Below, one piece after another: positions 33,532 to 44,395 of a stretch of DNA of 64,000 bases (the first letter of the stretch is position 1; every line of letters begins with the position of its first letter). The notes below the pieces were generated by a model. That model saw nothing but the letters and a program-made list of their open reading frames with translations, ran no database searches and had not been told where the DNA came from. This DNA comes from Doryteuthis pealeii (Eukaryota > Mollusca > Cephalopoda > Myopsida > Loliginidae), in the NCBI GenBank assembly GCA_023376005.1, contig CM042160.1:86557521-86621520 (forward strand). Direction: 5' to 3'. Both the position numbers and the translations under genes were made by a program.

Positions 33532-34227
33532 GTAAGTAGAATTTGTTTTTATTTGCATTGAAGAACAATAAATATAAAGTAATTGTTGTAGATGAGAAGA
33601 AAATACTTATTATTCATTAACGTTTCTCAGATTTCTTTAAAAATTTTCTGCTCTCGGCAACTAATAGATTTTCATTTTATTCACTATACATTTTGATTTA
33701 TCAACTTTTTGTTACTTGATTTTCTCTTCTTTTTCTTGACATATTTAATAGAATTTTTGGTATATATGTCTACTTGTATAACTCGGAAAAGAGATGTCAT
33801 TGAGCATTGAAATCGTGCATTTACTTTAATATGTTTATAGTAAGGAAAAGTACAAAATTTAGTTTTTGTTTTTTACTGATTAAATGATATAATTCAATAA
33901 TTGAAATTCAATCAATTTTTTCATTGGAACTCAATAAGCAATTAAGAACCGAATTTAAATTTTTGTCATGTCCCAAAAAGTTTTTGGGAAAATAGAATTG
34001 TTTAAAAAAAAAAAAACTCATGAGTAGGTTTCTATTTTAAAAAATATTTTAAATGTAAACAAAAGAAAACAATTCCTAAAATAAACATTGTAATTTGATA
34101 AGGAATTTGCTAAATTATTTTTCTCCTACCCTCTCTCTCTCTCACTCCTTTCTTTCACACTCCTTGGTGTACTTAAAATTCTTTTACTCTGGTCATGTGC
34201 TGGGTACTTCTGCTAGTTTATATACTG

Positions 34228-34524
34228 TGATGCTGATAGCTTTTTAATTCTGTGCATCTTGGGATGCATGGATTTGATTTAAATGAGTCCTCGAGAAATT
34301 TGATGGGTCCCAACTGAAGTTTTTTAATAAATTGTAGGGTTTTTATTTATGAACAACTAAAGCCGTTTAACCCCTACCTTGTACAGTTTAATTCGTTTCC
34401 AAGAAAATATTGAAATGTATTTACAGTTAGCTGGAAATAGTGAGGAGAAAAAAAATCACTGGGACGTATGGATACAATTTTTCTGCATCCTTTTAGATTT
34501 TTTTGCATCAGTGACGCAGGACAC

Positions 34525-34525
<1 letters not shown>
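34228..34525 (+). repeat. Dispersed repeat family M
   Basis: GCATCTTGGGATGCATGG, AACTAAAGCCGTTTAACCCC, TGTATTTACAGTTAGCTGG and GCATCAGTGACGCAGGAC. It ends at a GT/TA microsatellite. Confidence 0.75.

Positions 34526-34569
<44 letters not shown>
34525..34569. repeat. (GT)n(TA)n compound microsatellite
   Basis: GT run then TA run, abutting the family M repeat in intron 3. Confidence 0.97.
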
Positions 34570-34573
<4 letters not shown>

Positions 34574-34782
34574 CAAGGGATTATATTGTATAGAAGAAAC
34601 ATGTACCTTTTAGATCCAGATTAGAATCAATTTTGTAACCATGCCCTTATCCCACTTATTGCCCAAGTAATTCTTGGTTACAATTCTTTTGATGAGTAAT
34701 AACAAAAAGTCTTTAACTTGTTTTTGTTTCCCAAAATAAATCCAGTGATCATTCTACACCAACAAACTCCATTTATATAAGA

Positions 34783-35150
34783 CTAGAAGCGGCTACCCGG
34801 CGTCGCCTGGGTAGAAGGTGGGGGTGCAAAAAAGTTAGTCTCACAGATCCATTATTACTGAATCATGAGTTAGATCCTCACAGGATACCCGATTAAAATC
34901 CCTACGTAAAAAGATTTTGCGTTGATCCAGACTGGTGGGGCATCAGAAAAAAAGGTACACAGACACCTGAAAAAAAAAACTTAATGTCTCCTATTTAAAA
35001 TAGTCGATGCAAAAAAATGTCCATGCTGTTACTATTTAATTTTTATTCTCTAATTATCTTAATGAATATAAATCAAATCTTCATTAACAAAAAGCAAAAT
35101 AGGGTGATAATATATTTGTTGTTAATTGTTTTATTTTCGTAGTTGCCTAG
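34783..35150 (-). mobile_element. Helitron-like family F, antisense copy with intact 3' hairpin
   Basis: On the - strand the 3' end is CTACCC-A-GGCG-A-CGCC-GGGTAG, a fully paired hairpin, then CCGCTTCTAG with CTAG at 34783-34786. The interior matches 53230-53380 (GTCTGGATCAACGCAA, TTTACGTAGGGATT), and AAAATAAAACAATTAACAA near 35140 matches the 5' region of the 47170 copy. The 5' end is degraded. Confidence 0.65.
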
Positions 35151-35320
35151 GTAAAGGGGAAAAAAAACGTAGTGTAATGTATTTGTTAATTGAGTTTCTG
35201 CTGTAGACTTCAAAGGTTAATAAAAAAAACCGTTTGGAGAGTTATTATTTTGAACTCATTTGAATTATCTGAAAGGAAATAGTTTTATTTACCAATGTGT
35301 TTTGTCTTTTTTCATTTCAG

Positions 35321-35483
35321 AGTCCATATTATGTGAATCTTTTATTGGCTGGTTATGATGAAAAACAAGGACCTTCTCTTTTCTATCTGGATTACTTAGC
35401 ATCTCTCTCTGAAGTGCCATTCGCTGCTCATGGTTATGGTGCTTACTTTACACTCAGTATCATGGATCGCTATTACCACAAAG
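35321..35483 (+). CDS. PSMB2: Proteasome subunit beta type-2, exon 4
   Basis: The 163-nt exon follows TTCATTTCAG. It encodes [20 protein letters not shown], then a FYLDYLASL segment, then [20 protein letters not shown] and [12 protein letters not shown] is the central beta strand of the proteasome fold and AAHGYGA the conserved glycine-rich turn before the following helix. The donor is GTAACA, a weaker site than the GTAAGT donors of exons 2 and 3, and the exon ends one base into an Asp codon. A poly-T tract starts about 20 bp into the next intron. Confidence 0.95.
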
Positions 35484-35769
35484 GTAACACAAATTTTGAC
35501 TCTTTTTTTTTTTTTTTTTTTTTTTTATAAATTAGCATATTTTGTCAAATGATGTTTTGAGATTTATGCAGGTATTGTTAATGATTCACTATGAAATGTG
35601 ACTTGAGTATATATTTTTATATTCATAATTAGGAATATGATATTGCTTAATCTTTATCAAACAGAAACACCCAGAATTTTTTTTTATTTTGCTGAAATCT
35701 CAAGATAGAAAGAAGCAACATAAATTGAAATACCTGCAACAACTAATGATTTGAAAGTGGTGAAAAAAG

Positions 35770-35810
35770 TGTGTGTGTGTGTGTGTGTTGTGTGTGTGTG
35801 TGTGTGTGTG

Positions 35811-35866
<56 letters not shown>
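35770..35866. repeat. (GT)n(TA)n(CA)n compound microsatellite
   Basis: GT tract, TA tract (35816-35849), CA tract: self-complementary, so it can form a hairpin 290 bp after exon 4. Confidence 0.97.
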
Positions 35867-36055
35867 GTAAAATTGAAGGTGGTTTACCACCTACAAGTCC
35901 TTGGATTTGGTTTCATACCATCCAAGCAACCTTCAGACACCTGAAGATTGTCTGTATGTCATGAAACTTAACTCTGACTGGTAGGCGATAACCACTTTTA
36001 ATTTTTATGTTTTACACTTTGCTCTGTAGTCTTACATCTATTTTGTTGTGCTGTA

Positions 36056-36061
<6 letters not shown>

Positions 36062-36118
<57 letters not shown>
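36062..36118. repeat. (TA)n microsatellite, left of foldback
   Basis: 28 TA units immediately before the foldback at 36119-36482. An imperfect TA/TG run lies on its right (36529-36577). Confidence 0.98.
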
Positions 36119-36122
<4 letters not shown>

Positions 36123-36482
36123 GGATAAATAAATAAAGGAAAGAATGTTGAATGGATAAATTTAATTTAATGAATTACCAACACATGTTTCGGCCAGGAA
36201 TTTGTTCATGTACACATTATATTCTATTTATTATTATTGTAAATATGAAATAAAATAATAAATATTTTATAATTTTCTATCATTAAGTATACAAAGAAAA
36301 ATGGCCTTCTTCAAATATTTAAATATTTTATAATTTTCTATTTTATTTCATATCTAAAATGATAATATATAGAATACAATGTGTACCTGAACAAACTCCT
36401 GGCCGAAACACATGTTGGTAATTCATTAAATTAAATTTATCCATTCAACATTTTGGTTCCTTTATTTATTTACCCTTTCAAT
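36119..36482. mobile_element. Foldback bracketed by TA microsatellites
   Basis: The left arm (from AAGGATAAATAAATAAAGG through ATGTTGAATGGATAAATTTA, CATGTTTCGGCCAGGAATTT and GTACACATTATATTC) is mirrored by the right arm (about 36310-36482). The arms are ~120-165 bp and ~88% alike. TA runs flank both sides (36062-36118 and about 36529-36577). Each arm holds CTGGCCGAAACA, a possible hammerhead relic. Confidence 0.75.
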
Positions 36483-36523
36483 ATATTGTCAGATTCATTT
36501 GCATTTTTCAACTTACATGTGAG

Positions 36524-36558
<35 letters not shown>

Positions 36559-37256
36559 GTATATATATATATGTATAATGTTTTATCTGTACTTTCTGAT
36601 TCCCATCAGAAAACAAAATGCTGTTCTGGTTGCTTCATTCAGAAATCAATAAACTAGACAGAATTTCCTTTTGACTCTGTCTGTCTGTGTGTGTGTGTGT
36701 CTCTCTCAGTTGCTCAATTGGTCAGTTCACTCTAAGTACCTTTTCTTCCTGCTTAGCAATTACAGTCTCCTTTCATTTTAGCTATAATTGCATTCTGTTT
36801 CTATCCTACTACAGACACTGTTTAGTTGCAGACATTTAAATTGAAACATTTATTTATTTTTCTTTTTTTTTTTTTTTTCTTTGTAGTGCAGTACAGTTTT
36901 TAAAAGTTTTGTCCAGTAGTTTTCATTGACTTGTATGCTCAACAGCATCCTCAAGATAGCTAGAAAAAAATCTTTATACAGTATTATTGCGTAGTATTTT
37001 ATACAACATGCTTTTTCATTGGATTATGTTCTAGGTGTACATAATACTATACAAATCCTTACATGGATCAATGTTATATAATATTACTGACTGCACTGTA
37101 TTGGAAATTAAATATTGATATTAAAGCTTAGCATGGTTCTGTTTCCAATACACAGTTATGTGTATAGAATCGTAAATTATTTTGTTTTTTGGACTATTGA
37201 TTCAATTTTTTATTCATTGACTTATATATACAGTCAGTCTTTGATTAAACTTATAA

Positions 37257-37385
37257 GTAGTTATTTACTAAGCTAGCTTAATTGTGGCACAAGGCCAGAA
37301 GTATGGAGTCACCCAGTGAGAATTGAACTCGATAACGTTCTGCTAATCCAGGTTGCTAACCATTACACCACATGAGGTACCCCCT
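37257..37385 (-). mobile_element. tRNA-derived SINE, family J
   Basis: TTTACTAAGCTAGCTTAATT, GTGGCACAAGGCCAGAAG, GTGAGAATTGAACTCG and GTTGCTAACCATTACACCAC (reversed A-box). Second copy of the repeat at 4262. Confidence 0.7.
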
Positions 37386-37436
37386 CCATATATGACTATA
37401 TCTGTAATATATATATATATATATATAATATAAAAT

Positions 37437-37672
37437 GGCTGATTTAGCTCAGTCGGTAGAGCGTGTGCCTAGGAACCACAAAGTTCCTGGTTTGATATCA
37501 GCCCTCGCCGACTCAGCATATGAGTAGCACAGGGATATGTGCAGTAAAGTAAGGGGCTGATGGTAGGTGTGGCACTCCACCTCAAACGCAAAAACAATCC
37601 CCTTGGTCTAGCGCTATGGAAAGGGGGATAGACTCCCTCACTATCTGGCTGATACCGACTTTAGGCCACCCA
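37437..37672 (+). mobile_element. tRNA-derived SINE, family C, best-preserved head
   Basis: Head: GGCTGAT pairs with ATCAGCC, D-stem GCTC/GAGC is intact in TTAGCTCAGTCGGTAGAGCG, and the B-box region is CTGGTTTGATATCAG. The T-stem cannot form properly and overlaps the acceptor strand, so this is not a functional tRNA. The body is shared with the other C copies and ends at GGCTGATACCGACTTTAGGC. Family C resembles, from memory, the tRNA-derived OR-type SINEs described in octopus. Confidence 0.85.
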
Positions 37673-38224
37673 ACGACTGTGTATATGACGGCAGTCATCA
37701 CACACTGACCTACATCCTGACTATCAAATTTCTTCAAAGGCAATTGAACCCATGAAAACACCATACCACAAATTAAATTCTTTTGTCACTTCCCCTCTCC
37801 ATACCACACACCCAAACCCTCCCCTCTTTCGACGGAAAGACCCACACCAAAAATTACCTTTTCAGTATAAAAACAGACTGTAACAAAGCATTTGTCTCTA
37901 CAATAAATTATACCAAGTTGAAATATTTGAATTTAATTGCGGTGTTGTTATTTCCTCTACTTTCAACCGCATATATGTATATGTAAAAAAAAAATATATA
38001 TGTATATCTGTAAGTCTGCAGTCTAATTTAAAAAAAAAAAACATTTTTTCCCCAACATATTTCCACAACATCTCCTCTATTGTCAAGTGATGAATATTAA
38101 TCACATTTACTGAATATTTATACAATGAAAATTTCTGAGTAATTGCATCAGGCTACTAACTTATTGATCCACCAATATATATGAAATTAAAAACAATGTT
38201 GGCTGAATTTCCTGTGACATCATA

Positions 38225-38429
38225 GTAAGAGAGTTCAAACTGTATTCACACTATTTACATTCACTTTTGGACTAATGCCCTTTGGAAAAGTATGAACCCC
38301 CTCCCCCACACCTCATCGCTCCCCAGCTATGGGTTAAATAGTACCACTACTGTTCTTCTAGATGGATTGGTTTTGGCATTAAATAACCTACAATGGTTGA
38401 TATGCCATTAAAACAAAGAAACCAAACCT
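38225..38429 (+). mobile_element. Retroposon family I
   Basis: ACATTCACTTTTGGACTAAT, CCAGCTATGGGTTAAATAGT, ACCACTACTGTTCTTCTAG and the tail GGTTGATATGCCATTAAAAC then AAACCAAACC. Confidence 0.75.
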
Positions 38430-38458
38430 AAAAACCTGTTTGAAAAAAAATTGTGTAA

Positions 38459-38640
38459 AGACGGCCGCTCCGCCAGCTGTATGCACCAAGAATGTGACCC
38501 GGATTCTCTGGTCGGAAGGAGTGTCAGGTACTGAAATTCATCAGATGTTTTTATCATAATACAGGGACAGTGCACTACCGTGTAAAAGTGTGTATGAGTT
38601 GATAAAGAAGTTTAAAAGTGGCCAGACAATCTTGACGCCC
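38459..38640 (+). pseudogene. mariner-like transposase N-terminal (HTH) fossil
   Basis: One frame reads NVTRILWSEGVSGTEIHQMF, LS-stop-YRDSALPCKSVYE and LIKKFKSGQT. This is the paired-like HTH start of mariner transposases (family pattern WxEGVxGxEIH ... LPxxSVYEWIxxFKxG). It has one in-frame TAA and no catalytic region. Confidence 0.7.
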
Positions 38641-39139
38641 TAAGAGTTTTTTTGTTTTTTTAATTAAGTTACATTAATTTCGTCCAAATATTCCATAAAT
38701 GATGGGAACTAAGTTTCCATTTCAAATTGTTTTATTTTTTTTACTCCTTGAATAAATTTGATGATTTTGCTTACTTATACAAACCCTCTGACTTAAAATT
38801 CCCACTTAAGAGAATATGTTAGTATAATTCCAAACTTTGTATATCTCTTAGTGATGTATTCCTCTAATTTATTGGTGAAATTTACTAAGCATAAAAATAT
38901 CCAAGAGTAATAAAAACTAATATAAAGAAGGAAGACAAAATTGTTCATTAAAACCTTTCCTCTTCTGATAAAAATGAATTACTGTGTGGTCCAAAAGTCT
39001 TGTCACTCCCTACTAAATTTATAACTCCTAATTAATCAACTATAATTAAATGAAATAAGCCACTGGAAATAGAGAATTATATCTATAGATTAATACTTGT
39101 GTTCCTTAAAAGTACAACTTTTTTTGCAACACCCTCTGG

Positions 39140-39795
39140 TTAATGATAATAATGATAATGAAATTTATTGTGTACAGTGCTCAGGTGCACCACAACTCAT
39201 CAAAGTCTCATGTCAAGTCCACAGAATAATGTTGTCAGGAACATGAACAGTTTACAGTAGTAATATGCATGTACGTGTGTGTATGTGGAGAGTGGCATCA
39301 GGTATAGTGTTGGCGGACTACAGGAAGCATGGAGGCTTTGAAAGACTCAGTGCTTCAGCAGCCTACAACAGACGCGGGCAGTTTATTCCATGTCTCCGCA
39401 ATTCTGAGCGTGAAAAAATGTTTCCGAAAGTCACGTGAACAGTGCTGTTTTCTGACTTTGTAGGCATGCCCGCGTGTATTGGAGAGATGGAGATCAAAAA
39501 GGTGCTCAAGGTTGCTGTTGTTAAGATGATTAATGACCTTATGAGCATTTACCAGGTCAGTTGCCAGACACCGAAGTTTCAACGAATCCATTTCCAGGGC
39601 TGCGAGACATTCAGAGTATGGCAGATTCCTGATGGAGGGTACTCGCTTGGTTGCACGTCTCTGTACAGTTTCTCGGAGGTTAATATTCTGAGAAAGATAG
39701 GGGTTCCAGACTGGTGATGCAAACTCCAAGTGTGGCCGTACCATAGCTTTGTACAGCTTCAAATAGATAGCCGGTGAGTGGCTGACAAAGGTCAA
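39140..39795 (-). pseudogene. LINE fragment, reverse transcriptase C-terminus, better preserved
   Basis: One open frame on the - strand (39355-39795) covers SPAIYLKLYKAMVRPHLEFA, ASPVWNPYLSQNINLRETVQ, RATKRVPSIRNLPYSECLAA and on to WNKLPASVVGC. A single nonsense codon (TGA for the family's CGA/CGG) then interrupts STESFKASMLPVVRQHYT. It has the same 3' UTR as 6735-7670, ending at an AAT-type microsatellite (39138-39160). Deeply 5'-truncated, as is usual for retroposed LINE copies. Confidence 0.88.
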
Positions 39796-40269
39796 ATGAG
39801 AACATCCAAATTATCCAGGATAAAATGCAAAGATGTAAATCCTGATTATCATTATTAATATAACTTTCTCTCATCCTGTACTGAATATGGTAAAGCCAGA
39901 AAAAAATAAGTTAATTGTATAATTCTTGTGTATAATACACACGGCTAACTTTTTGGGCTGAAAAATCTCGGAAACTAGTGTGTCTTATAGACAAAAAATG
40001 ATGGTAAGAATATTGATTGAAAGAAGACACTTATGATTGCTTTAAGTTTTTCAACAAATGTCTAGATTTCTGCACCTTTTCCCAATATCGCATATTGATC
40101 TTTTTGTTTTTTTTTAATTATCATTAGAAAAAGAAAAAAAAATCTTCACAATGAGCAAAGAAGAAAATACTGATCTCATTTGCTTACAAAAATAGTTCTG
40201 ATTTTAAATCTGTCTTTTTATTTGGAACATTATATTTGATAAAATATGAATTGGCCAAAACTCTGCAAG

Positions 40270-40307
40270 ACTGTACACAATAAATTTCATTATTATTATT
40301 ATTATAA
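40270..40307 (+). mobile_element. LINE 3' terminus fragment with (ATT)n tail
   Basis: TGTACACAATAAATTTC then (ATT)n, the sense-strand version of the 3' ends at 6737 and 39150. It shows the LINE ends in an ATT microsatellite. Confidence 0.6.
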
Positions 40308-40693
40308 ATCTTGGGGCCCTGCAGTTTAACCCTACAATTTATTAAGGAAACGCTTAAAGTGCGGGCTGAGGAGCAGGCATAGGAACTTGTTTTTGTATTT
40401 TTTGTAAGATTAGTCTAAGATAGATAAATAAAATGATTTTTTTTTTTAATTTGAGAAGCATAAAAATTATTTTCATGTTCTTAATGTTTCTATTAATTTG
40501 GATTTTACCATATTAGTGATTTTTAAAAAAAAAAAAAAAAAAAAAAAGTTTCTACTTCAATTATTGCAAGCTAAAAAAAAATCCCATATACTTGAAGGTT
40601 TTTTTGTTTTTTGTTTTTTTTAAATTCTGCTAAATTATTACTCCGTATTAGATTGAACCTAAGAGCTGATAAGCCCATTGCTCTATCTTCTAC

Positions 40694-41080
40694 TGTTGAT
40701 TTTAATGGCATGTCAACCTGTCTAGGGTTATTTCATGCTTAGAGTTTTTAGAAAATCAAATTCATTGTTCATTCATATTTACATTTTTGTGTTGTTGCTT
40801 TTTTATAGGATTTTTTTTTCACTCAGACTATCAAATATAAATAATTTTTAGACAGGTCTGTTTAACCTGTAGATAGGACCCTAACAGGTCCCCTCCCACT
40901 CCAGGTCAATGGACCTGGGAATAATAGCAATGAAAGGGTACTCTGCATTCCCCAGATCTTTAAAACTGGAGCCGTTGTATCTGATGTTTAGTGTCCTACT
41001 CAAGATTCCCATTTTCTTTAGTGGGAATTGGGGGGGGACCCTTTTGCATGGGATAGTCAGCATATTCTAAATCTTGACTA
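40694..41080 (-). mobile_element. Retroposon family B, antisense
   Basis: Reversed tail TTGATTTTAATGGCATGTCA, reversed core GGACCTGGGAATAATAGC and reversed head CAGCATATTCTAAATCTTG. It lies downstream of exons 3-4 in the orientation opposite to the copy at 31938. Confidence 0.8.
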
Positions 41081-41715
41081 ATATTTTGAGGTAGCTCTTT
41101 TTTTTTTTTTTTTTTTTTTTAGTGTTAAACATATGACTGTGACAATACTAAGACACAAATCATTTTGGGTATTCACAGTATTTGGTGGCTTTGAACATGG
41201 CTTTGTAACTGCATTACATACAAGACTATTTCTTCTTTAACTCTTTGTCTACAAGCTGCTCAAAGTGGCTCTCTCACCAAACCATCCTACCATTATCCAC
41301 TGGCTGTGGCTCTCTCACATGTCACTTGTTTACACTGAAAGATTACTATGTGAGCACTTCTGCCATCTTTTGTATTGTCTGTGATGAGTTCTGAGGTGAA
41401 TAGATAGTAAACTTTGAAATAATCCATCATGCAAGTAAAAAATACCAAGGAAATTTGGTAGGCAAAGAGTTAAAACATTAAACAGTTTAATTCTAATTAA
41501 TGCCAGCATCATAACTCTTTTAAAATCTTTTTTTTTAATATGGAATAAGTTTTTGTTCCTGACCTGACCCTAGATTTCACATGTCTCGTGCCTCGTGCTT
41601 ATTTTAAAAACTTTGTCAACAAACTTAAGTATTGCAGCTGATTAGTGTCAAGTTCCAAATGTTGAAGCAAGAATGAACACCAGGTCAACAAGATGTCTGC
41701 TTTATTCGTTCACTC

Positions 41716-41884
41716 TATTACTTGTAGGATGTGACACAAGGTCACCTAAATGGGGCATCCAGTGAATATCAAACTCGCTTTTCAGTAGTAATAGATCTAG
41801 TGTGACTAGCTTGCTAACCATTACCCTATGATGGGACGCTCTTCTTATCCAACTCGTTCATTACTGGTAGGATATGACACAGGG

Positions 41885-41922
<38 letters not shown>

Positions 41923-42125
41923 CATCCAGTAAGTATCGAACTAGCAATACTGACTTGTTAACCATTACACAATGATGGGATGCCCTTCTTACATCCTACC
42001 AGTGGCTAAGGGGTTGGGTATCACAAGTCTGAGGAATACAGCAAGTATTGAACTCACTGTTCAGTACTAATGGATCTAGTGAGACTAGCTTGCTAACCAT
42101 TACATCGTGATCAGACACTTTAGTC
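41716..42125 (-). mobile_element. Three clustered family E tRNA-derived SINE units
   Basis: Three antisense units in a row (about 41716-41835, 41868-41980 and 41985-42120). Each has reversed GGATGTGACAC-type and GAACTCG-type blocks and ends in TAACCATTAC (reversed A-box GTAATGGTTAGC). A TA microsatellite at 41887-41920 has grown inside the second. The cluster is tandem-like but the units differ, so it reflects repeated insertion or old duplication. Confidence 0.7.
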
Positions 42126-42179
42126 TATTAATAATAATATCATAACCATAAGATCTGAATATCATTTAATCTTAAATCC

Positions 42180-42445
42180 GTCTTTTGGCCGGGATTTCAG
42201 TGGCTTTGGCCCTGGACTACAGAAGTTAACAAGGTTGATCCCAAGGGGGCAACCCCCCAGGCAACACCTGCCCCTCAATTTAAAATGGCCGGGCTGGGTT
42301 TAGTGCCTGGGGCACCTCCCTTAAGGGGGAATGCTGACTGGATGAACATATTTTTTGCACCCGCCTCCCATGAGCTTCAGTCCGTGGGTGGTCCCACATT
42401 AATAGGGCCTTGTGCCTGACCTGTATATGTTGGATATGTGGTAAA
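42180..42445 (+). repeat. GC-rich repeat, family Q
   Basis: TGGCCGGGATTTCAGTGGC, GGGGGCAACCCCCCAGGC, AAATGGCCGGGCTGGGTTTA, CATTAATAGGGCCTTGTGCC, then TATGTGGTAAATATC. Much richer in GC than its surroundings, with no coding recognised. Partner in opposite orientation at 46805-47100. Confidence 0.7.
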
Positions 42446-42614
42446 TATCATCCAATCTTAAATAGTTGCTTTGATGTTAACATAAGTTGCACATTTCTAG
42501 GGTAATGTCAATAGCTTCTTTTTTTCTTTTCTTTCTTTCTTTCTTCTTTCTTTCTTCTATTTGTTCTTTACCATATTTGTATTGTTTGGATAACAGACTT
42601 TACTAGCTTACCAT

Positions 42615-42900
42615 GTCCTGGATATTACATTAAACAGCATCTGATGGTGTGTCTCCAGTTCGTGGGGAGTGCAGTGTACCCCCTTTTTTGCCATTACTCC
42701 CAAGTCCACTCTGACCTGGAGTGGTTACCTGTTCAGGTCCCATCTATGGGTTAAATAGATCTGTTTGAAAACTATTCATTCCTTAGGAACATGTGTAAAA
42801 AAATTTAAAAAAAAAAAACACACAAATGTAAATATGAACACAATTCCTTAACCTCTGCATAAAGTAACCCTCCATGGGTCGACATGCCATTAATGTTATT
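42615..42900 (+). mobile_element. Retroposon family B, 5'-truncated
   Basis: Starts within the core (GTCCTGGATATTACATTAAA, CATCTGATGGTGTGTCTCC) and runs to the tail (GACATGCCATTAATG). The family head is missing. Confidence 0.75.
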
Positions 42901-43439
42901 TACTAGCTTAGCAATAAACTGACTTTGACAATTATGGATGGATACTTGAATTTATAGGTTCATGCCTTTTGTGACGTAATTGGAGGGGGGGGCTTAGCTA
43001 TGAAAAAGAGAAAACAATTAAAAATGCTAATCTATATGATACAATAAGCAAACCCTTTTTTCTTTCCCCTGTAACAGTCCAGATGACATGGAAAATTCTA
43101 TGAATGGATATGCCCCCCCCTTTTTTTTTCTTTTTTTTATATAACCCCTTTCAGCTAATGTTGAGTATGATACGTGTCCATAGATTGAAATTCCTTATTA
43201 CAATCACAAGGAAATAAGCAATTTACTGACATCCCGGTTGCTTTTTCTTTTCTTTTTAACTTTGTCTAACATCTTTAATAATTATCCCCCCCCTCACGCC
43301 CCCCCCCCTTTTTGTTGTGTTTTTTTTTCTGCTGTGGGGAGGGGTGGGGGGCTGGTAGAATTGAAAGGACTTTGAATTGATATGAGCAGAAGTGCTGCTT
43401 GGCAGCAGGAATATTTTGCTGGGGACATGTTGAATCAGT

Positions 43440-43745
43440 TTTTAATTGCATGAGTCAGGAAACTCTCAAAGAGGAAAGACGTGGAGGAGGAGGAGGAGGG
43501 GGGGGAGATATGTAAAGAGACGGGGAAAAAGGGGAAGGGGGGGGACTGGAAAAATCTCTTGTTCTTCCTCCTCCCAACTGCGTGCGTGCGTGTGTGTGTG
43601 TGTAAATTTACTTGTGTGCACACTGCAGCAGCAACAGAAATGAAGTCTGATACTGAGAGAGAGGAGAGAGAGAGAGGGAAAGAGAGAGAGAGGGGGGGAA
43701 AGAGAAAGAAAGAAATGACTCAGCAAGAGACAACAACTGCTATAT
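43440..43745. repeat. Purine-rich low-complexity tract
   Basis: Runs of GGA, GAGA and GGGG (43480-43545 and 43650-43720) around a GTGTGC stretch. Open frames on both strands here are artefacts of the composition (Arg/Glu/Gly or Pro/Leu/Ser runs) and have no protein homology. Confidence 0.85.
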
Positions 43746-44079
43746 AACTCTTATTAATGCAGTTGCCATGGTTGGAAAGGTTTTGGAAATTTCTTGCCCA
43801 GAAGCAAGGATGAGTGACACACACTTTTATTCCTTGTGTGAGTGAGTGCGTTGGTCAGTTAGTCAGTCAGTCAGTCAATGTGCTCTCAAGCATAAAATAC
43901 CAGACCAATAGTCTACCACTGTTTAGATATAACTTGTAGCCAAGTAAAAAAAAAAAAAAAAAATTATTACTAAATTTTTCCAGGTATTGTCAGACCAAAA
44001 TAAATTCTTTGAATTTTCCTCTTTACTAACTTACCAGTAAACTAACTACTACAAGTATGAATGGATACTCAAATTATGT

Positions 44080-44395
44080 TTTGCCCTGGGTAGAACTCTA
44101 GCCTGCATTTGATAATGAAGCTTCAGTTCTGGAAGTGAGGAGTGTGGAGTACTGCCTTTTTTTTTTTTTTTTTTGCCATTACTCCCAGGTCCACTCTGAC
44201 CTGGAGTGGTAGTACTTATTAGGGCCCCATTTATGGGTTAAATAGATCAGTTTAAGAATTATCTGTATTCTGTAGGACAGTATTAAAAAAACAACAACTT
44301 TTAAATAATTATGAAAAAGATGTAAATATGAAAGCAATTCCCTAACCTCTAGATATAAAATCCCTAGAAGGGTTGCCATGTAGTTAAAATCAATC
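44080..44395 (+). mobile_element. Retroposon family B, 5'-truncated
   Basis: Core GATAATGAAGCTTCAGTTCT, GAGTGTGGAGTACTGCC (poly-T expansion at 44158-44174), CCACTCTGACCTGGAGTGG. Tail CCTAACCTCTAGATATAAAA runs to ATGTAGTTAAAATC. Confidence 0.75.

Larger units (their letters stand above)
33532..35320 (+). other. PSMB2: PSMB2 intron 3
   Basis: GTAAGT donor to TTTCAG acceptor, 1789 bp, phase 0. Holds one family M repeat (34228-34525) running into a GT/TA microsatellite, and an antisense Helitron-like element (34783 to about 35150). 33540-34225 is AT-rich and unassigned. Confidence 0.95.

Noticed and set aside
35297..35530. Single 77-codon gene starting MFCLFSFQ
   Set aside because: It is exon 4 of PSMB2 read through both splice sites; the N- and C-terminal parts are intronic.
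35940..35985. Hammerhead ribozyme (CTGAAGA ... GAAAC)
   Set aside because: The cores are present but the intervening 15 nt cannot form stem II, and neither stem I nor stem III closes.
36383..36425. Intact hammerhead in the right arm of the foldback
   Set aside because: The core reads CTGAACA (G8 lost) and stem II does not pair; at best a relic.
37437..37503. tRNA gene with good acceptor and D stems
   Set aside because: The T-arm overlaps the acceptor strand and the anticodon stem has a mismatch. It is the head of a family C SINE.
38984..39139. Small MITE with ends GTGGTCCAAAAGTCTTG and inverse GGGTGTTGCAAAAAAAG
   Set aside because: The ends are only loosely similar and no target duplication is visible.
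43435..43747. Overlapping open frames on both strands
   Set aside because: They come from GGA/GAGA/CCT low complexity and have no recognisable domain.
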